A stretch of DNA of 64,000 nucleotides from Pyrenochaeta sp. MPI-SDFR-AT-0127. Taxonomy: Eukaryota; Ascomycota; Dothideomycetes; Pleosporales; Cucurbitariaceae. The DNA is taken from positions 124,001 through 188,000 of the forward strand of contig JAGTJM010000049.1 of the NCBI GenBank assembly GCA_020747015.1, written 5' to 3'. The translations under genes and the position numbers were made by a program. Shown here one piece after another: positions 10,137 through 20,051 of this stretch (position 1 is the first letter of the stretch; each line of letters opens with the position of its first letter). The notes under the pieces were generated by a model. That model was not told the DNA's origin. It was given only the letters and a program-made list of their open reading frames with translations, and did no database searches.

Positions 10137-12095
10137 TCATAGAATGTGGGGATCCACCTCAACGATGGGCCCAGTGTACGATTTCTTTGCAAAGACAAGG
10201 TAGTAGACCACACTGAACAATGCGACCGAACCTGTGACCACGCCGGCCCAGTTCATATGGTCTAAATCCGGATTCATTGTGCTTGGCCAAAAGCTAAAGA
10301 AAATGATGAGTATCAGATAACAGATCGCAACAACGTTATTGGCGACGCCGAAGGCACCCTTCAAGCGCCATGGACCCCAAGATAAGCTGCGATCGTACGC
10401 TTCATCAAGGTGTGCCGAATTAAAGACTGTTAGAGACGAGTTCGGGTTGTCCAAGTCGCCACGGAGCCGTCTCCATAATAGCAGACCAAGAGCAAGCAGA
10501 TAGGAAAGATAGAAGCCTTCTAGCACCAAGGATATTGTTCCGTTGAAAGCAGCATTGTTCCCGATGTTGATAAGAGCCAGGAGTGCTGAAAATACCGTGA
10601 CCACAATGATAGCGACCACAGGGATTGTGGAACGCTTGTCGATCTGTATTGTATAAACATTCAACAAATTCAAAAGCTCCGTTGATCTTACTTACCATGC
10701 TAAGTGCGCGCGAGAAGGGAAGGCCTCTATCACGAGCAAAAGACCAAGTCATACGAGAGGCTGCGGCTAAACATCCCATGGCACTGCAGAACTCCAGTAG
10801 AATGATGATACTAACCATGACAGTTGCACCAGCTTCAGAGCCCACGGCATGACGAAAGATCCGAATAAAGGGCGAAGTCGGTACGTCCTCTTCAAGCAGC
10901 TTCTGAATGTTGTCGGCGCTAAAAAGGACGGCGAACAACATTCCTAATGCTAAAGAACCATTGATAAGGAGGCTAAGGAGCATCGAGCGAGGAACGTCGG
11001 TGCTGGCATTCTTCACCTCTTCAGACATCTGCTTGCATTAGCACTATTCTTGCAGAACGTACAGCAGACTTACATGAACAACCGAGTCTGTGCCGACAAA
11101 AGCCAGCGCGTTGCCTTGCAGGCCGACAAAGAAGGCCAGGGCTTGAGTACTCCATTTTCCCGTGTTATGGAATGTCGTGAAGATTTGCTTAGCCGAGTTG
11201 TGGGTGGGTGTCAAATACACCAAGGGCACGAGAATCCCAAAGAACCCCAAGATGTGTACAATCAGAACGACAACCTCGATTGCCGGCAGTGCACCACTAA
11301 CAAACACGTTGATAAAAACGCATAGGAGAAGTACAGCCCATAGAACAAGCGTTCCATGCCATCCTTCTCGCGCAAAGTCGGCGTTGATGTCGTTCAAACT
11401 GACCAACTGCAGGACTAAATCGGCGACGAAGAAGCATACGGAAGTAAGCGCAGCAATCCAACCAATGACCGTGAGCCAACCTGAGATTATTAGTTTGTGT
11501 TTCAGAGTTTCAAGTTAAATTAGACCTGCCGGTGACGTAGCTGAAAAACTTCTTGTTGGATCGGGGTGCGAGAAGCGAGACCCAATGATATTGACCCCCA
11601 GCAGTCGGTACTGCACTCGCGAGCTCACCAATGCAGATGAATACAGAGAAATTGCCAAGCCAAATAAGTATGAAGCCATAAATCAGACCGGCAGGACCAC
11701 CGCTGGGGAGATCAGGTCAACATTTTTCCTTGTTCACAGACGCGAGAGGTTGAACTCACTTTGTAAAGCCAATTGAGAAGATGCTGATTCAATATTAGCA
11801 ATATCAGCTAAATCATTGACGTAAACTTACACTAGAAGACTTTCCCAGGTGCACATCAAACCACACGAGAGACCAGTCATGCTCACTAGTCCGAAGCGAC
11901 GCTGGAGCCGTTAGTGCTCGCAGAACGTCTTCATGAGAAACCACACACCTTCAGAACCTGCTGTTTCCCCACTCTTGCCAGCTCATATCGATCGCGGTCA
12001 AACTCTTGGTTTCCTTTGGATTCCGAAATTGAGCCTTTGCCCCTGACTCGGAGGTGATCATCGTCGAACGTTTGTAAATCGATACGTTTTTCCAT
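10137..12095 (-). CDS. amino acid/GABA permease of the APC superfamily
   Basis: Seven exons on the minus strand: 12095-11949, 11901-11831, 11783-11760, 11702-11530, 11480-11074, 11028-10696 and 10643-10137. They give 553 aa in an unbroken frame. It resembles fungal GABA/choline/polyamine permeases: a hydrophilic N-terminus, then RRFGLVSMTGLSCGLMCTWE at the first helix, GGPAGLIYG, the conserved ELASAVPTAGGQYHWV, MSEEVKNASTDVPRSM, and SFARDRGLPFSR. About 12 helices are expected, in the plasma or vacuolar membrane. The 24-nt third exon is supported because it yields VIFSIGFTN before GGPAG. The fourth intron reads as GC-AG: only the cut ACCG|GCAGGT keeps the frame into WLTVIGW. The substrate cannot be told from sequence. 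Confidence 0.93.
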
Positions 12096-13972
12096 AATTT
12101 CTCAATCCCAAACTTTTAACTATTGTGGTCCTTGATCTCAGAGTGACAAAGGTAACTGTTGGTAGGAACGGCACTCCGAACAGCAAGCCAGCAGATTAGG
12201 AAGAAGACGATACGTGGAAAGGGGATCGTGATACAGGACACATGCAATGCAAGTCAATCTTGATATATATCCCTCCTAGAGGTAACGTGAGCCATGTGCG
12301 CCGGCTAAGACGGTAGCAAGTAAGGACCAGGTGGCGGCGCTCGGCACTGCAATGAAGCATTGAGAGTGAGAGACGCTAGACGGCCCTCCGCACAGCTGAG
12401 GAAATAGTAGGCTTTCTGCAGTGACGGCGGCATCGCGACATATCGCACTGCATTGGTAGTCTCAGGGAGAACTGCACCGGTGGGAGCGCTGATTGGTGGT
12501 TGCGTCGCACGACCAGGCTGTAGAAAGCGGTGGCATGCATCGGAGCGGATCCCTTGCTCGCATGTCTTCCAGGTGGCAGATGCGAACCAAGAAATTTTCC
12601 AATCATATCAGCCAGTTTGTTTGGGCAGCATGGACCATGCTTGAGGGCGAAATGCATCCTGCATTTGGGCGCTGCAAGATCCGTTTGCCTGGTTGCCACT
12701 ACGGTAGATTACCGTCCAAGGCGAGAACTCAACTTGGCTCACAGGAGAATGGCTAAAATGACGAAAGGGGCTTCAAGAGACTCTATTCAATTGATGGTTT
12801 CACGGGTTACGGCATTTGAACAGCGTAGTTGAACCGATGGTATGCTGACTGACAGGGAAGCACAACTGCAGCGGGGACAATAGAAAATGGCTGTCATACC
12901 ATTGTCAGCAGAAGCAGAGACCTCTATGCAGGCAATTTGTAGTACAGAAGAGGACAAGATCTTGGAAGAAGGGGGGTTGGGAGGGGAATGAAGGGGTGGA
13001 GGATCGCTCGACGTTGTGGCACACTAGCTTGGTCGTAAACCCACGTGGGAATTCTTCCGCTGCCACCCACACTGATGGTTCAACGGCTATCAAAACAATT
13101 TTAATGGCATTCAAATTACGAGAAATTGAAAGGACGCGGAAATGCACCTCTCCGGGCTATATGGTTTGTTTTTGATCATGCTAGCCGTTCCTGCGATTTA
13201 CACATCTGAACTTCCCATCAATGTCCGATGTCTGCATTACACATCTGCAGCCTACTCAAATGCACTTTGCGTGTACTGAAACCGTACTTGGCTTAAATGC
13301 CCGCCTGGACGCTGACGTGGGTAGCCTGTGGCCTGTTGGGCTTGCCCACGGCGAGTTTGAATTCCCATGCCAAGACCATGAGATGCTACAACAAGCGCAC
13401 TATACCTGTTGGCTGGGTTAGCTTGGTACTCTCCTGCGTTTGTCAGTCGTACATTGGCTAAGAGAGGGGGTTGCCGTGGCCATGTTAGCTAGTTGTGCAC
13501 CATGTGTTCCTGTCGCGCAGTAGACATTGTTTACAACTCGAAGCCACCCTGCTCAGCAGCGTCATCAAAATTTCAAGAGTTCTACAGATCCCAGAAACTC
13601 GCATAAAGGGCCAAAGGTTATGTTTCCTACACATGTAATGCTTCTGCTTCTCGTGTTTGCTTATCATACCTTTATGTAGCGAAAATACTCGGACTGCAAG
13701 TCTCCTTCAGGTGTTGAGTAGATTACGAAGTGAGTAGTGCCATTTTAAAGTACAAGAATTGCTGGGAAGCAATTACTATGACTATGTTCATCGTTTGAAT
13801 TTATGCTGGCGTGTGCTGCGTAGCCCTATAGAAATTGGTTCAACGAACGTCACACCACACTCAAGGCAACCAGGCTACAGCAATGGTAATGCGGTACCCC
13901 GCTCCGTATGGCAAGATAGTTCCAACAAGAATGTGATTTCATAGTCATTACTGAGAAAAGACTGTATTGAAT
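12096..13972. other. about 1.9 kb intergenic, no gene seen
   Basis: Contains the permease promoter next to 12095. ORFs near 12376-12832 and 12905-13421 are short and overlap on both strands without family features. I see no tRNA, repeat array or transposon ends. Confidence 0.45.
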
Positions 13973-15462
13973 CTACTTCATCACCTCAATCTCGTCACTC
14001 GAGCCTTCTCGACTTCTCTGCTGAGATTCCTCCCACTCTGTACTCATCACCGTGGTCTTCAAGATCTTTGAGCGACTCCCAGTACTCTCCGTCTCCCACT
14101 TCTTATCGTCTCCTATGTGATGGCTCAAAGCTATGATCTCAACGTCTATCTCGCCATCGGGGCGTCTTGGGCCTCCAGGCAACCCGGACGCTGAGTTGGA
14201 GTGTGTTGTTTTCTCCTGCGAAAGCATGGGTAGAAAGCGCTTAACTCCCTCGTTTGGGCTTTTGCGGCTGTATTTGACATTTCTACCAACTTTGGAGGCA
14301 TCGCTACTGAGCTGATATGAGCCGCTTTTGCTGCGGGAGTAATCTAGCTCTGATGGCGTACCGCGTCGACGGAGCTCATCAGAGCCGTAGAGGCCTGATG
14401 GTAAGGACTCCAGCAGTGGGCGCAAGTATGGCACGCAAGATGTGAGAATAGTGATACACTCGATGATCTGAGCAACTAGCGTCCATTTCCAGAGATCTCG
14501 AGTAGGATTGCGGGAGCCAAAGTCGGATACATATACCATTTGGACAGCCGTGGCAATAATGTCTCTAATACCCGTCAGCCTAGGCATGCCGTATTTAGAG
14601 ACGGAGCACATACAGGAATCGCGCACCAAAGAAAGTCAATATCGTAATTTTCTTACTTAGGCTCATCTGCAACGTTACAATAACGTGCACCGGGAATAGG
14701 ATTAATGCAAGATCGGTGAGAATGTTGATGACGCCCATGCCACGCCAAAAGGAAGCCTTCGAGAATACATCAGTATTGTTAGTGCGAACACGCCTGTAAT
14801 AAACCTACCAAGTCAAGGCAGTTGCTATTCGGCTTGAAGAATCGCCATGGCTCGACAGTGCCACACTGGAACGCAGTGACAAACGCTGACACAATTCCCC
14901 ACAATGCAATGAATCCAGTCAAACCTAGACCCAAATTGCGGTGCAGGTTGGCGGCAGTGAGGATCATTAGCAGCGAAATGATGGACAGTTTCGCAAACGC
15001 CAGTGTGGCAATGTAGAGGAGTTTGTTGACATATTCACCCTATGTTAGAGTTAGCAATCGGAGGCACAATTAGGGCTATGGGACTGAAGCTGCTGGGGTG
15101 CATACTTTCTGGTACGTTGTGATCTGGTTGGCTGCCAGTAAGTCAATGTCGCGACCCAAACCATTTGCTGTCTGAATGCTGACAGCTATTCCAGAGCCAA
15201 TGCTTGCAACCTATGCGAGACCAATGTCAGCACGATAATGAAGTTATCGGAGCGCTACACGTACCAGAGCGGCAATAACGAACGCATCGTCAACATCAAT
15301 CCTTCTCCTCAATGCGCGCTTGGTAATCAGTCTAGTAAGAACTGCCAATGCAGAAGTAATCAACAAAATCCAAGTAACGACATTGAGGAACGGTCCAACA
15401 TTCTCACTGGACCCCGGCTGTCGTGGAATGGGATGGTGAGAAGATACAAAGAACGCCGTCAT
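13973..15462 (-). CDS. fungal rhodopsin-fold (PTH11-like) integral membrane protein
   Basis: Five exons on the minus strand: 15462-15265, 15210-15106, 15039-14809, 14756-14614 and 14564-13973, giving 422 aa. Seven hydrophobic helices lie in the first 270 or so residues, followed by a Ser-rich cytosolic tail of about 150. Family marks are a short extracellular N-terminus, RRIDVDDAFVIAAL after helix 1, GLGRDIDLL, YVNKLLYIATLAFAKLSI at helix 3, FQCGTVEPW, CLDLASFWRGMGVINILTDLALI and FGARFLDIIATAVQM. This is the large ascomycete family (Pfam fungal rhodopsin domain) that includes PTH11-like candidate receptors. Ligands are mostly unknown. The family often lies beside secondary-metabolite genes, and the precursor/UstYa pair begins 1.1 kb away, but any link is inference. 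Confidence 0.9.
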
Positions 15463-16527
15463 CGCATCGTTTTGACCAAGTGAATCACTTCAAAACGTTC
15501 AATCGCGTAGTCGAAAGAGAACAACTGCGCGCCAGTGCTCCAAAATAGAAAAGCCGCAATGGCCAGTGCAGATGACAGTGGTGTATGGATAGGGGCACGC
15601 AGCGGCCAGCTGAAGGCGCATGGCGCGCAGAAATGTAAGGTTCCGTCAGCCTAGGGAATCAAACAAGAGCAAATGTCCTTGTCCGTCCTCGTTTGTTGGG
15701 GATAAGACACCTTGGAGGTGAGATTCGGGCGCAGGCTTCATCACAGGTAGAGGGGAGAGGCTGGTTAGCCCGGGTGTCCTTGCATGCCTCCCTCCTCATA
15801 CATTGCGCAACAACGCACAACAGCTGCGTTGCGTTCCGGCCAATGTAGATCAACGGCCGAAATACCACGTTGGGAAATTTTTGTGTTACAGGCCCGACTG
15901 TGTTCGTAACGCGAATTATATCAGTAGTCACCTGTACACAACAAAGACTAGCATTGCAAGTTGTGTCTAACGGCCGATCCATAAAGGATAACTTTGCCAC
16001 CTGAGACAGAGCACTGCTTTGATATTTGCTTGCTTGCCTGGCCCAACAAATTCCCAACCTCAGTGTAACCGTGTAGCACATCAAGTTCGGGATTGTGTCA
16101 CAATAGCTGCCCAGAGAAATTGGAGGACTAATTCCATTCCCGCGGTGAAACAATTGCCAACGCACATCATAGACGTTACTAGATTGGAAAATCGATTCGC
16201 TACACGGAAGGGCACAAAAAGGACTCATGTATAACTATCATATGACGACTGTACACAGACAGTTCCACAACGTATGATACGGATTAGACCATCGCGGAGT
16301 GCCTCACGATCAACTTGGAAGGGCAAGGAGGGGGAAAAGGAAGCGCACTGTGATATAAGTGCCGGAGTACGAAGTATTGCCTATTTCACGGCACCCTGTG
16401 ACGATTTCTAATCTACAAACCGGCGCATTGTAAGGTCCGTGATAGCTTCGCATACCAGCAGCTACACATTCGAAGAACCTACGCGCTATTAGCACCGTCA
16501 AAGATAGTTACGATGGTAATTGTACAA
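15463..16527. other. intergenic, no gene seen
   Basis: About 1.1 kb between the rhodopsin-fold gene's start and the repeat-precursor 3' end. Short ORFs on both strands overlap each other and show no family features. Confidence 0.4.
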
Positions 16528-16743
16528 TTAATTGTCAGCATCGATAGGGGGTGCTATCTTCTCCTCGATCGATCACTTTGCCCTTTTGACAACATCAACA
16601 GGAGGTGCTAGTTCCTTCTCGACGGATGGCTTTGCCCTTTTGACAACATCAACAGGCGGTGCTAGTTCCTTCTCAACGGACGGCTTCGCCCTTTTGACAA
16701 CGTCAACAGGAGGCAGGATGTCCTTGTCGATAGCAGGGATCGC
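16528..16743 (-). repeat. four tandem 54-nt units in the repeat precursor, the last interrupted by a stop
   Basis: Units lie at 16690-16743, 16636-16689, 16582-16635 and, more diverged, 16528-16581, with no indels between them. Each encodes 18 residues. Units 1 to 3 end in Lys-Arg. In unit 4 the third codon is TGA (16573-16575) and the last is TAA (16528-16530). Units 2 and 3 encode identical peptides. Confidence 0.9.
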
Positions 16744-16947
16744 TCTGTCGTTGAGGATTGGGAGCTTTGGGAGCCTTGGGAGCCCTACGATATCGGAGAA
16801 TCCGAACCTCTCATCAACTGGGGCTGGATTTCGAATGACAGATTTGATGTCTGGAACTTCGCGAGCAATCAGACGTAGCGATGAAGGGGCTGCTTGAATG
16901 GTACTCGCAAACGCAAACAAAGGGAATAGAATCATCGTTGAACGCAT
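16573..16947 (-). CDS. secreted Kex2-type repeat precursor, candidate RiPP precursor peptide
   Basis: A single exon of 124 aa from ATG 16947. Residues 1-19 or 20 form a signal peptide (hydrophobic ILFPLFAFAST, then QAAP). A leader of about 48 residues follows. From residue 69 come three 18-residue units ending PPVDVVKR: residues 69-86 (diverged at its start), 87-104 and 105-122. Units 2 and 3 both read AKPSVEKELAPPVDVVKR. Lys-Arg is the cleavage site of the Golgi protease Kex2, so secretion would release near-identical peptides. This is the architecture of dikaritin-type precursors such as those of ustiloxin and phomopsin, and of other Kex2-processed repeat proteins. Unlike classic dikaritin cores the unit has no Tyr; Pro, Val and acidic residues dominate. 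The UstYa-family gene 0.74 kb upstream on the same strand supports a modified-peptide pathway. A cell-surface or signalling peptide is the alternative. Confidence 0.78.
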   Translation of the reverse strand: MRSTMILFPLFAFASTIQAAPSSLRLIAREVPDIKSVIRNPAPVDERFGFSDIVGLPRLPKLPILNDRAIPAIDKDILPPVDVVKRAKPSVEKELAPPVDVVKRAKPSVEKELAPPVDVVKRAK

Positions 16948-17684
16948 GATTGACGAGAAAGGGCTAGCTGTGGTTGTGTCAAATTTTGTGATTGACGATG
17001 AGGGAGCACCAAAAACACTTACTCTGATGTGGAAGCGGCAGGCAAGACTGTCTTAGAGAAAGTTTGGGAAGTGCCCATGCCCTTCACCACGATATATGAA
17101 AGTCGACAGTGTCGCTCACCACATCAGGGTAGCATCGTCGGAACTGTCAGTTCTCGTACCGGATCATGGGTCCTTCAGTGTTTCGGATGCGCATACGCCA
17201 CGGACGGTCATGCCGGGCGATGTCCAGGATCATTATCGCCTCCTCGGAATGATTGTGCCACAAAGTAGGTCCCAAAGTGCAGGCCCGAGGTCTGAGTAGG
17301 GGGGGGGGGTTGCCTCAAGGCAGCGGTGAGTGCTGGGGGCAATCGATTCGATGTAGTCCTAACAAGGGTCACGCTGCGGCTTTCGTGCCCACGCGATCTG
17401 GCTGTTACTTCTCGTAGTCGGCGTTATAATCCAGGTTTGTGCTATTTCAACCTTGATGATAGGCAGCTAGCGGCCGATGTTCATCATGTGGTGTAGCGTC
17501 CGTCATCTTTTAGGGTTGCATGGCCGACGGATAATGTAACATCCTTTCGAGGAATGTGTATTTGGCCCTCAAATTATATCAAAACTGGCCCACTCTACAT
17601 CGAACTAGAACAAAGGAACAAAATGGCGCCCAAATGGGCCCAGACTGCGTTATCATCCTCATCATGCAAACCAATGTGACAGGT
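16948..17684. other. intergenic between precursor and UstYa gene, with a G-run near 17300
   Basis: Holds the precursor promoter. An uninterrupted run of about ten or more G lies near 17299-17310. Short plus-strand ORFs at 17029-17299 show no family features. Confidence 0.5.
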
Positions 17685-18654
17685 TCAGAAGATTACCACT
17701 TGCTCTCCATCGTCCACAAGCTCGTATGGATCCTTGTGCCCGTGATACTCGAAATAAGCTTGCTGGAAGTCCCTGTACGGTGAATCTGGTGGACAGAACG
17801 CAAAAAGCTCCAACGTGTTCGTAGCTTCGCGGTAATCGTCGAAATTGTAGCAAGCATGCTGGTCAGACCGTCTGGCCCAGGCTATCATTTTGCTCCAGTC
17901 GCGACACCGTCGAATCTGGCCTTCTCCCACATGGTGTGCCACAGGAGCTGGCATGGGTGTGTCGTCTGCGGTGCACATGATGTCTTGTCGTATGCCATCC
18001 AGGCAGTGGTAAATGTGGTGAAGATTGAAGGTTTGGTTTTTGCCGTGATGTTTGGAGACAATGGCTTTGCGGATCAATTTCTTGATAGATAAAGTCAGCC
18101 ACACGCTGTGGTATAGTGTAAACGTAACGTACTAAGCAATGCAAATCATGGATGCCTTTCACATAGTAGACACTGCGCTCAGTATCCCACGGAAACCGAG
18201 TTGAGGGAGCAAGGCCGACAGTCTTCGCGTAATCATCATGAAGCGAAATCGCTATAGCGTTGGTGTCTATCGCGTCCCATGCCGCTTCCATGTCGCCATC
18301 AGTGACATTTGGATGCCAATATTCCGACATGGCGTGATAAGCAACTGGTGTATCGAACGTAAGGCCAGCTGGGATTATAAGTGACTGTGCATGATGACGG
18401 GAGTCTTCCTCACCAAAGGCAGTTCTCCCTGTATCGCGCGAGATACGCAGCTTGCCGTTGTCCATGACTAACAACACGTTCGCCGAAAGTGAGAGCAGCA
18501 TGATTGACAGATAAATGACGAAGCTGCAGGTGTTGGTGGGAATAATCTCGGTGCTATTAGCGTTCCAGGCGATGCCATCCTTCTCTTCTGGTTGCCTCAA
18601 CAGGTCCTCCTCTTCGTCTCGACACAATGGTTGGTATGCTGGGGGCCTTTCCAT
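17685..18654 (-). CDS. UstYa-family (DUF3328) peptide-modifying oxidase
   Basis: Two exons on the minus strand, 18654-18133 and 18080-17685, give 305 aa. The intron (donor gtacgt, acceptor tcaag, 52 nt) joins HDLHCL to KLIRKAI in frame. An N-terminal cytosolic stretch of about 43 residues precedes one membrane helix (about 44-64, VIYLSIMLLSLSANVLLVM). The lumenal domain carries both family signature motifs: HDLHC (169-173) and HIYHC (196-200), spaced as in UstYa. It also has YHAMSEYWHPN earlier and DWSKMIAWARR later. UstYa-type proteins are thought to use the HxxHC motifs to bind metal and to catalyse oxidative cyclisation or hydroxylation of RiPP core peptides; relatives act on cyclic peptides such as cyclochlorotine. 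Beside a Kex2-repeat precursor, modification of that peptide is the natural inference. Confidence 0.9.
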
Positions 18655-19180
18655 ATTTCACACACACTTTCGCAGAGTAGATGCAGGACAAGTAAAGTCG
18701 CCAGCCTAAAAAGACGAAGGATTCACTTCCCGTGTCACCATCGTTCCAGACTGCCAGCCTCCAGCCATTTGCCACAAGCTGACATCCACGAGAGCACCAC
18801 CAGCCGTGCGCGCGCTCCGAGCTCGGACCAGTGATGAATTGGACGCGAGGACCCGTACCGCCTCGGTCCAGGCGGGCTTTCCATCTCCGCGCAAGCAAGG
18901 AAGGTCGCAAGACAATCCAAGGCGATAATGGTGATACATGTGTGACCAGGCCGCTGGAAAGATGAGGGGTTATCGGACATGGTGTGCTAAGTGTAAGGTG
19001 TGACTTGCTCGCCGTGCCAAGGCGCTAGGCCATCGAAAAGGACCTGCCCTATTGGGAGTGTTGACCCAAACACGGCAATCAACCAGATCCAATCCTGAAA
19101 TACAGTTATATTTTCGATTCCGCTGCTTCTTGTATGCGGTGACGCCTCCGATGCGAAGATTCTGATTGTTTGAGGTTGCC

Positions 19181-20051
19181 ATGGGTTCAGTCGAGCAACC
19201 GCCAGAAACAAGAGGTGAACGATATCTGGTGCGAAAAACGGAAACAAAGAAAGAGCTAGATGGGATATTGGATGTCATATGGGCCGCAAACTACAAACCA
19301 TACGAGCCATTTGTACAACTATTTTTCCCTATTCTTGGCTATACACCTGCCCATCGACAAGATGCCATAATCGAATCAAAAGAAAGATTCTGGGCGTCCC
19401 ACCAAAGCGATCCATCAAGCCACTGGTACTATGTTCTTGATACTTTCACAGGGCTCCCCGTTGGGTGCGCACAATGGGTGATTTCCGAGTCAAACCCTTT
19501 CGCTGCAGGCACTCCGAAATTGACAGCTCCTTGGTGGCCCGAGGGTGATTATCGAGAATTCTGCGAATCAATCTTGAACCAAGTATACAAGCCGCGTGCA
19601 AGCTGGATGACAAGACCTCACTGTGGTAAGTGAAACCCCATTGCCTTTACCAACTTGACTTCCGCGAATTACTTCCCACTCTTTCGAGATTGTGTGTCAC
19701 TGCTAGTCACAAAACTGAAATGGCAAAGCACTCAACTGGATGGCCGTTGATCCCTCTTATCGCCTCCGCGGCATCGGCTCTCTTCTCATGAACGTGGGAA
19801 TCTTGCGGGCTGACGAGCTGAATCTTGAGTGCTGGATGGAGGCATCTTCAATGGGGAAGCCACTCTACGAAAAGTTCAAGTTCCGGGTTTTGCTTAAGAT
19901 TGCCTTTGACAACGAAATATCCAATCCCAGTGACGAGTGGCGGAAGTGCGCACACGAAATGACTCCTCGTCCTATATTCGCAATGTGGAGGCCAAAGCAA
20001 GGACGATGGACGAGCGACAGGGGCCAAATGAAGTTGCCATGGGAACTATAG
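19181..20051 (+). CDS. GNAT-family N-acetyltransferase
   Basis: Two exons, 19181-19625 and 19729-20051, give 255 aa. The intron (gtaagt to caaag) joins HC-A-LNWMAVDP in frame. The start is ATG 19181 (ttgccATGgg). The second exon holds the acetyl-CoA-binding motif A, AVDPSYRLRGIGSLLM, with R-x-x-G-x-G, and then a beta-strand plus KPLYEKFKFRV, as in the C-terminal half of small-molecule GNAT enzymes. The N-terminal half (YLVRKTETKKELDGILDVIW) fits the first strand and helix. It likely transfers an acetyl group to an amine, but substrate and compartment are unknown. It diverges from the UstYa gene across a 526-bp shared promoter, so co-regulation and a tailoring role on the peptide are possible but unproven. 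Confidence 0.88.

Noticed and set aside
16573..16947. Idea that the Kex2-repeat protein is the alpha-type mating pheromone precursor
   Set aside because: Ascomycete alpha-pheromone units are about 9-13 residues with Trp, Cys and Gly-Gln-Pro features; these units have none of them.
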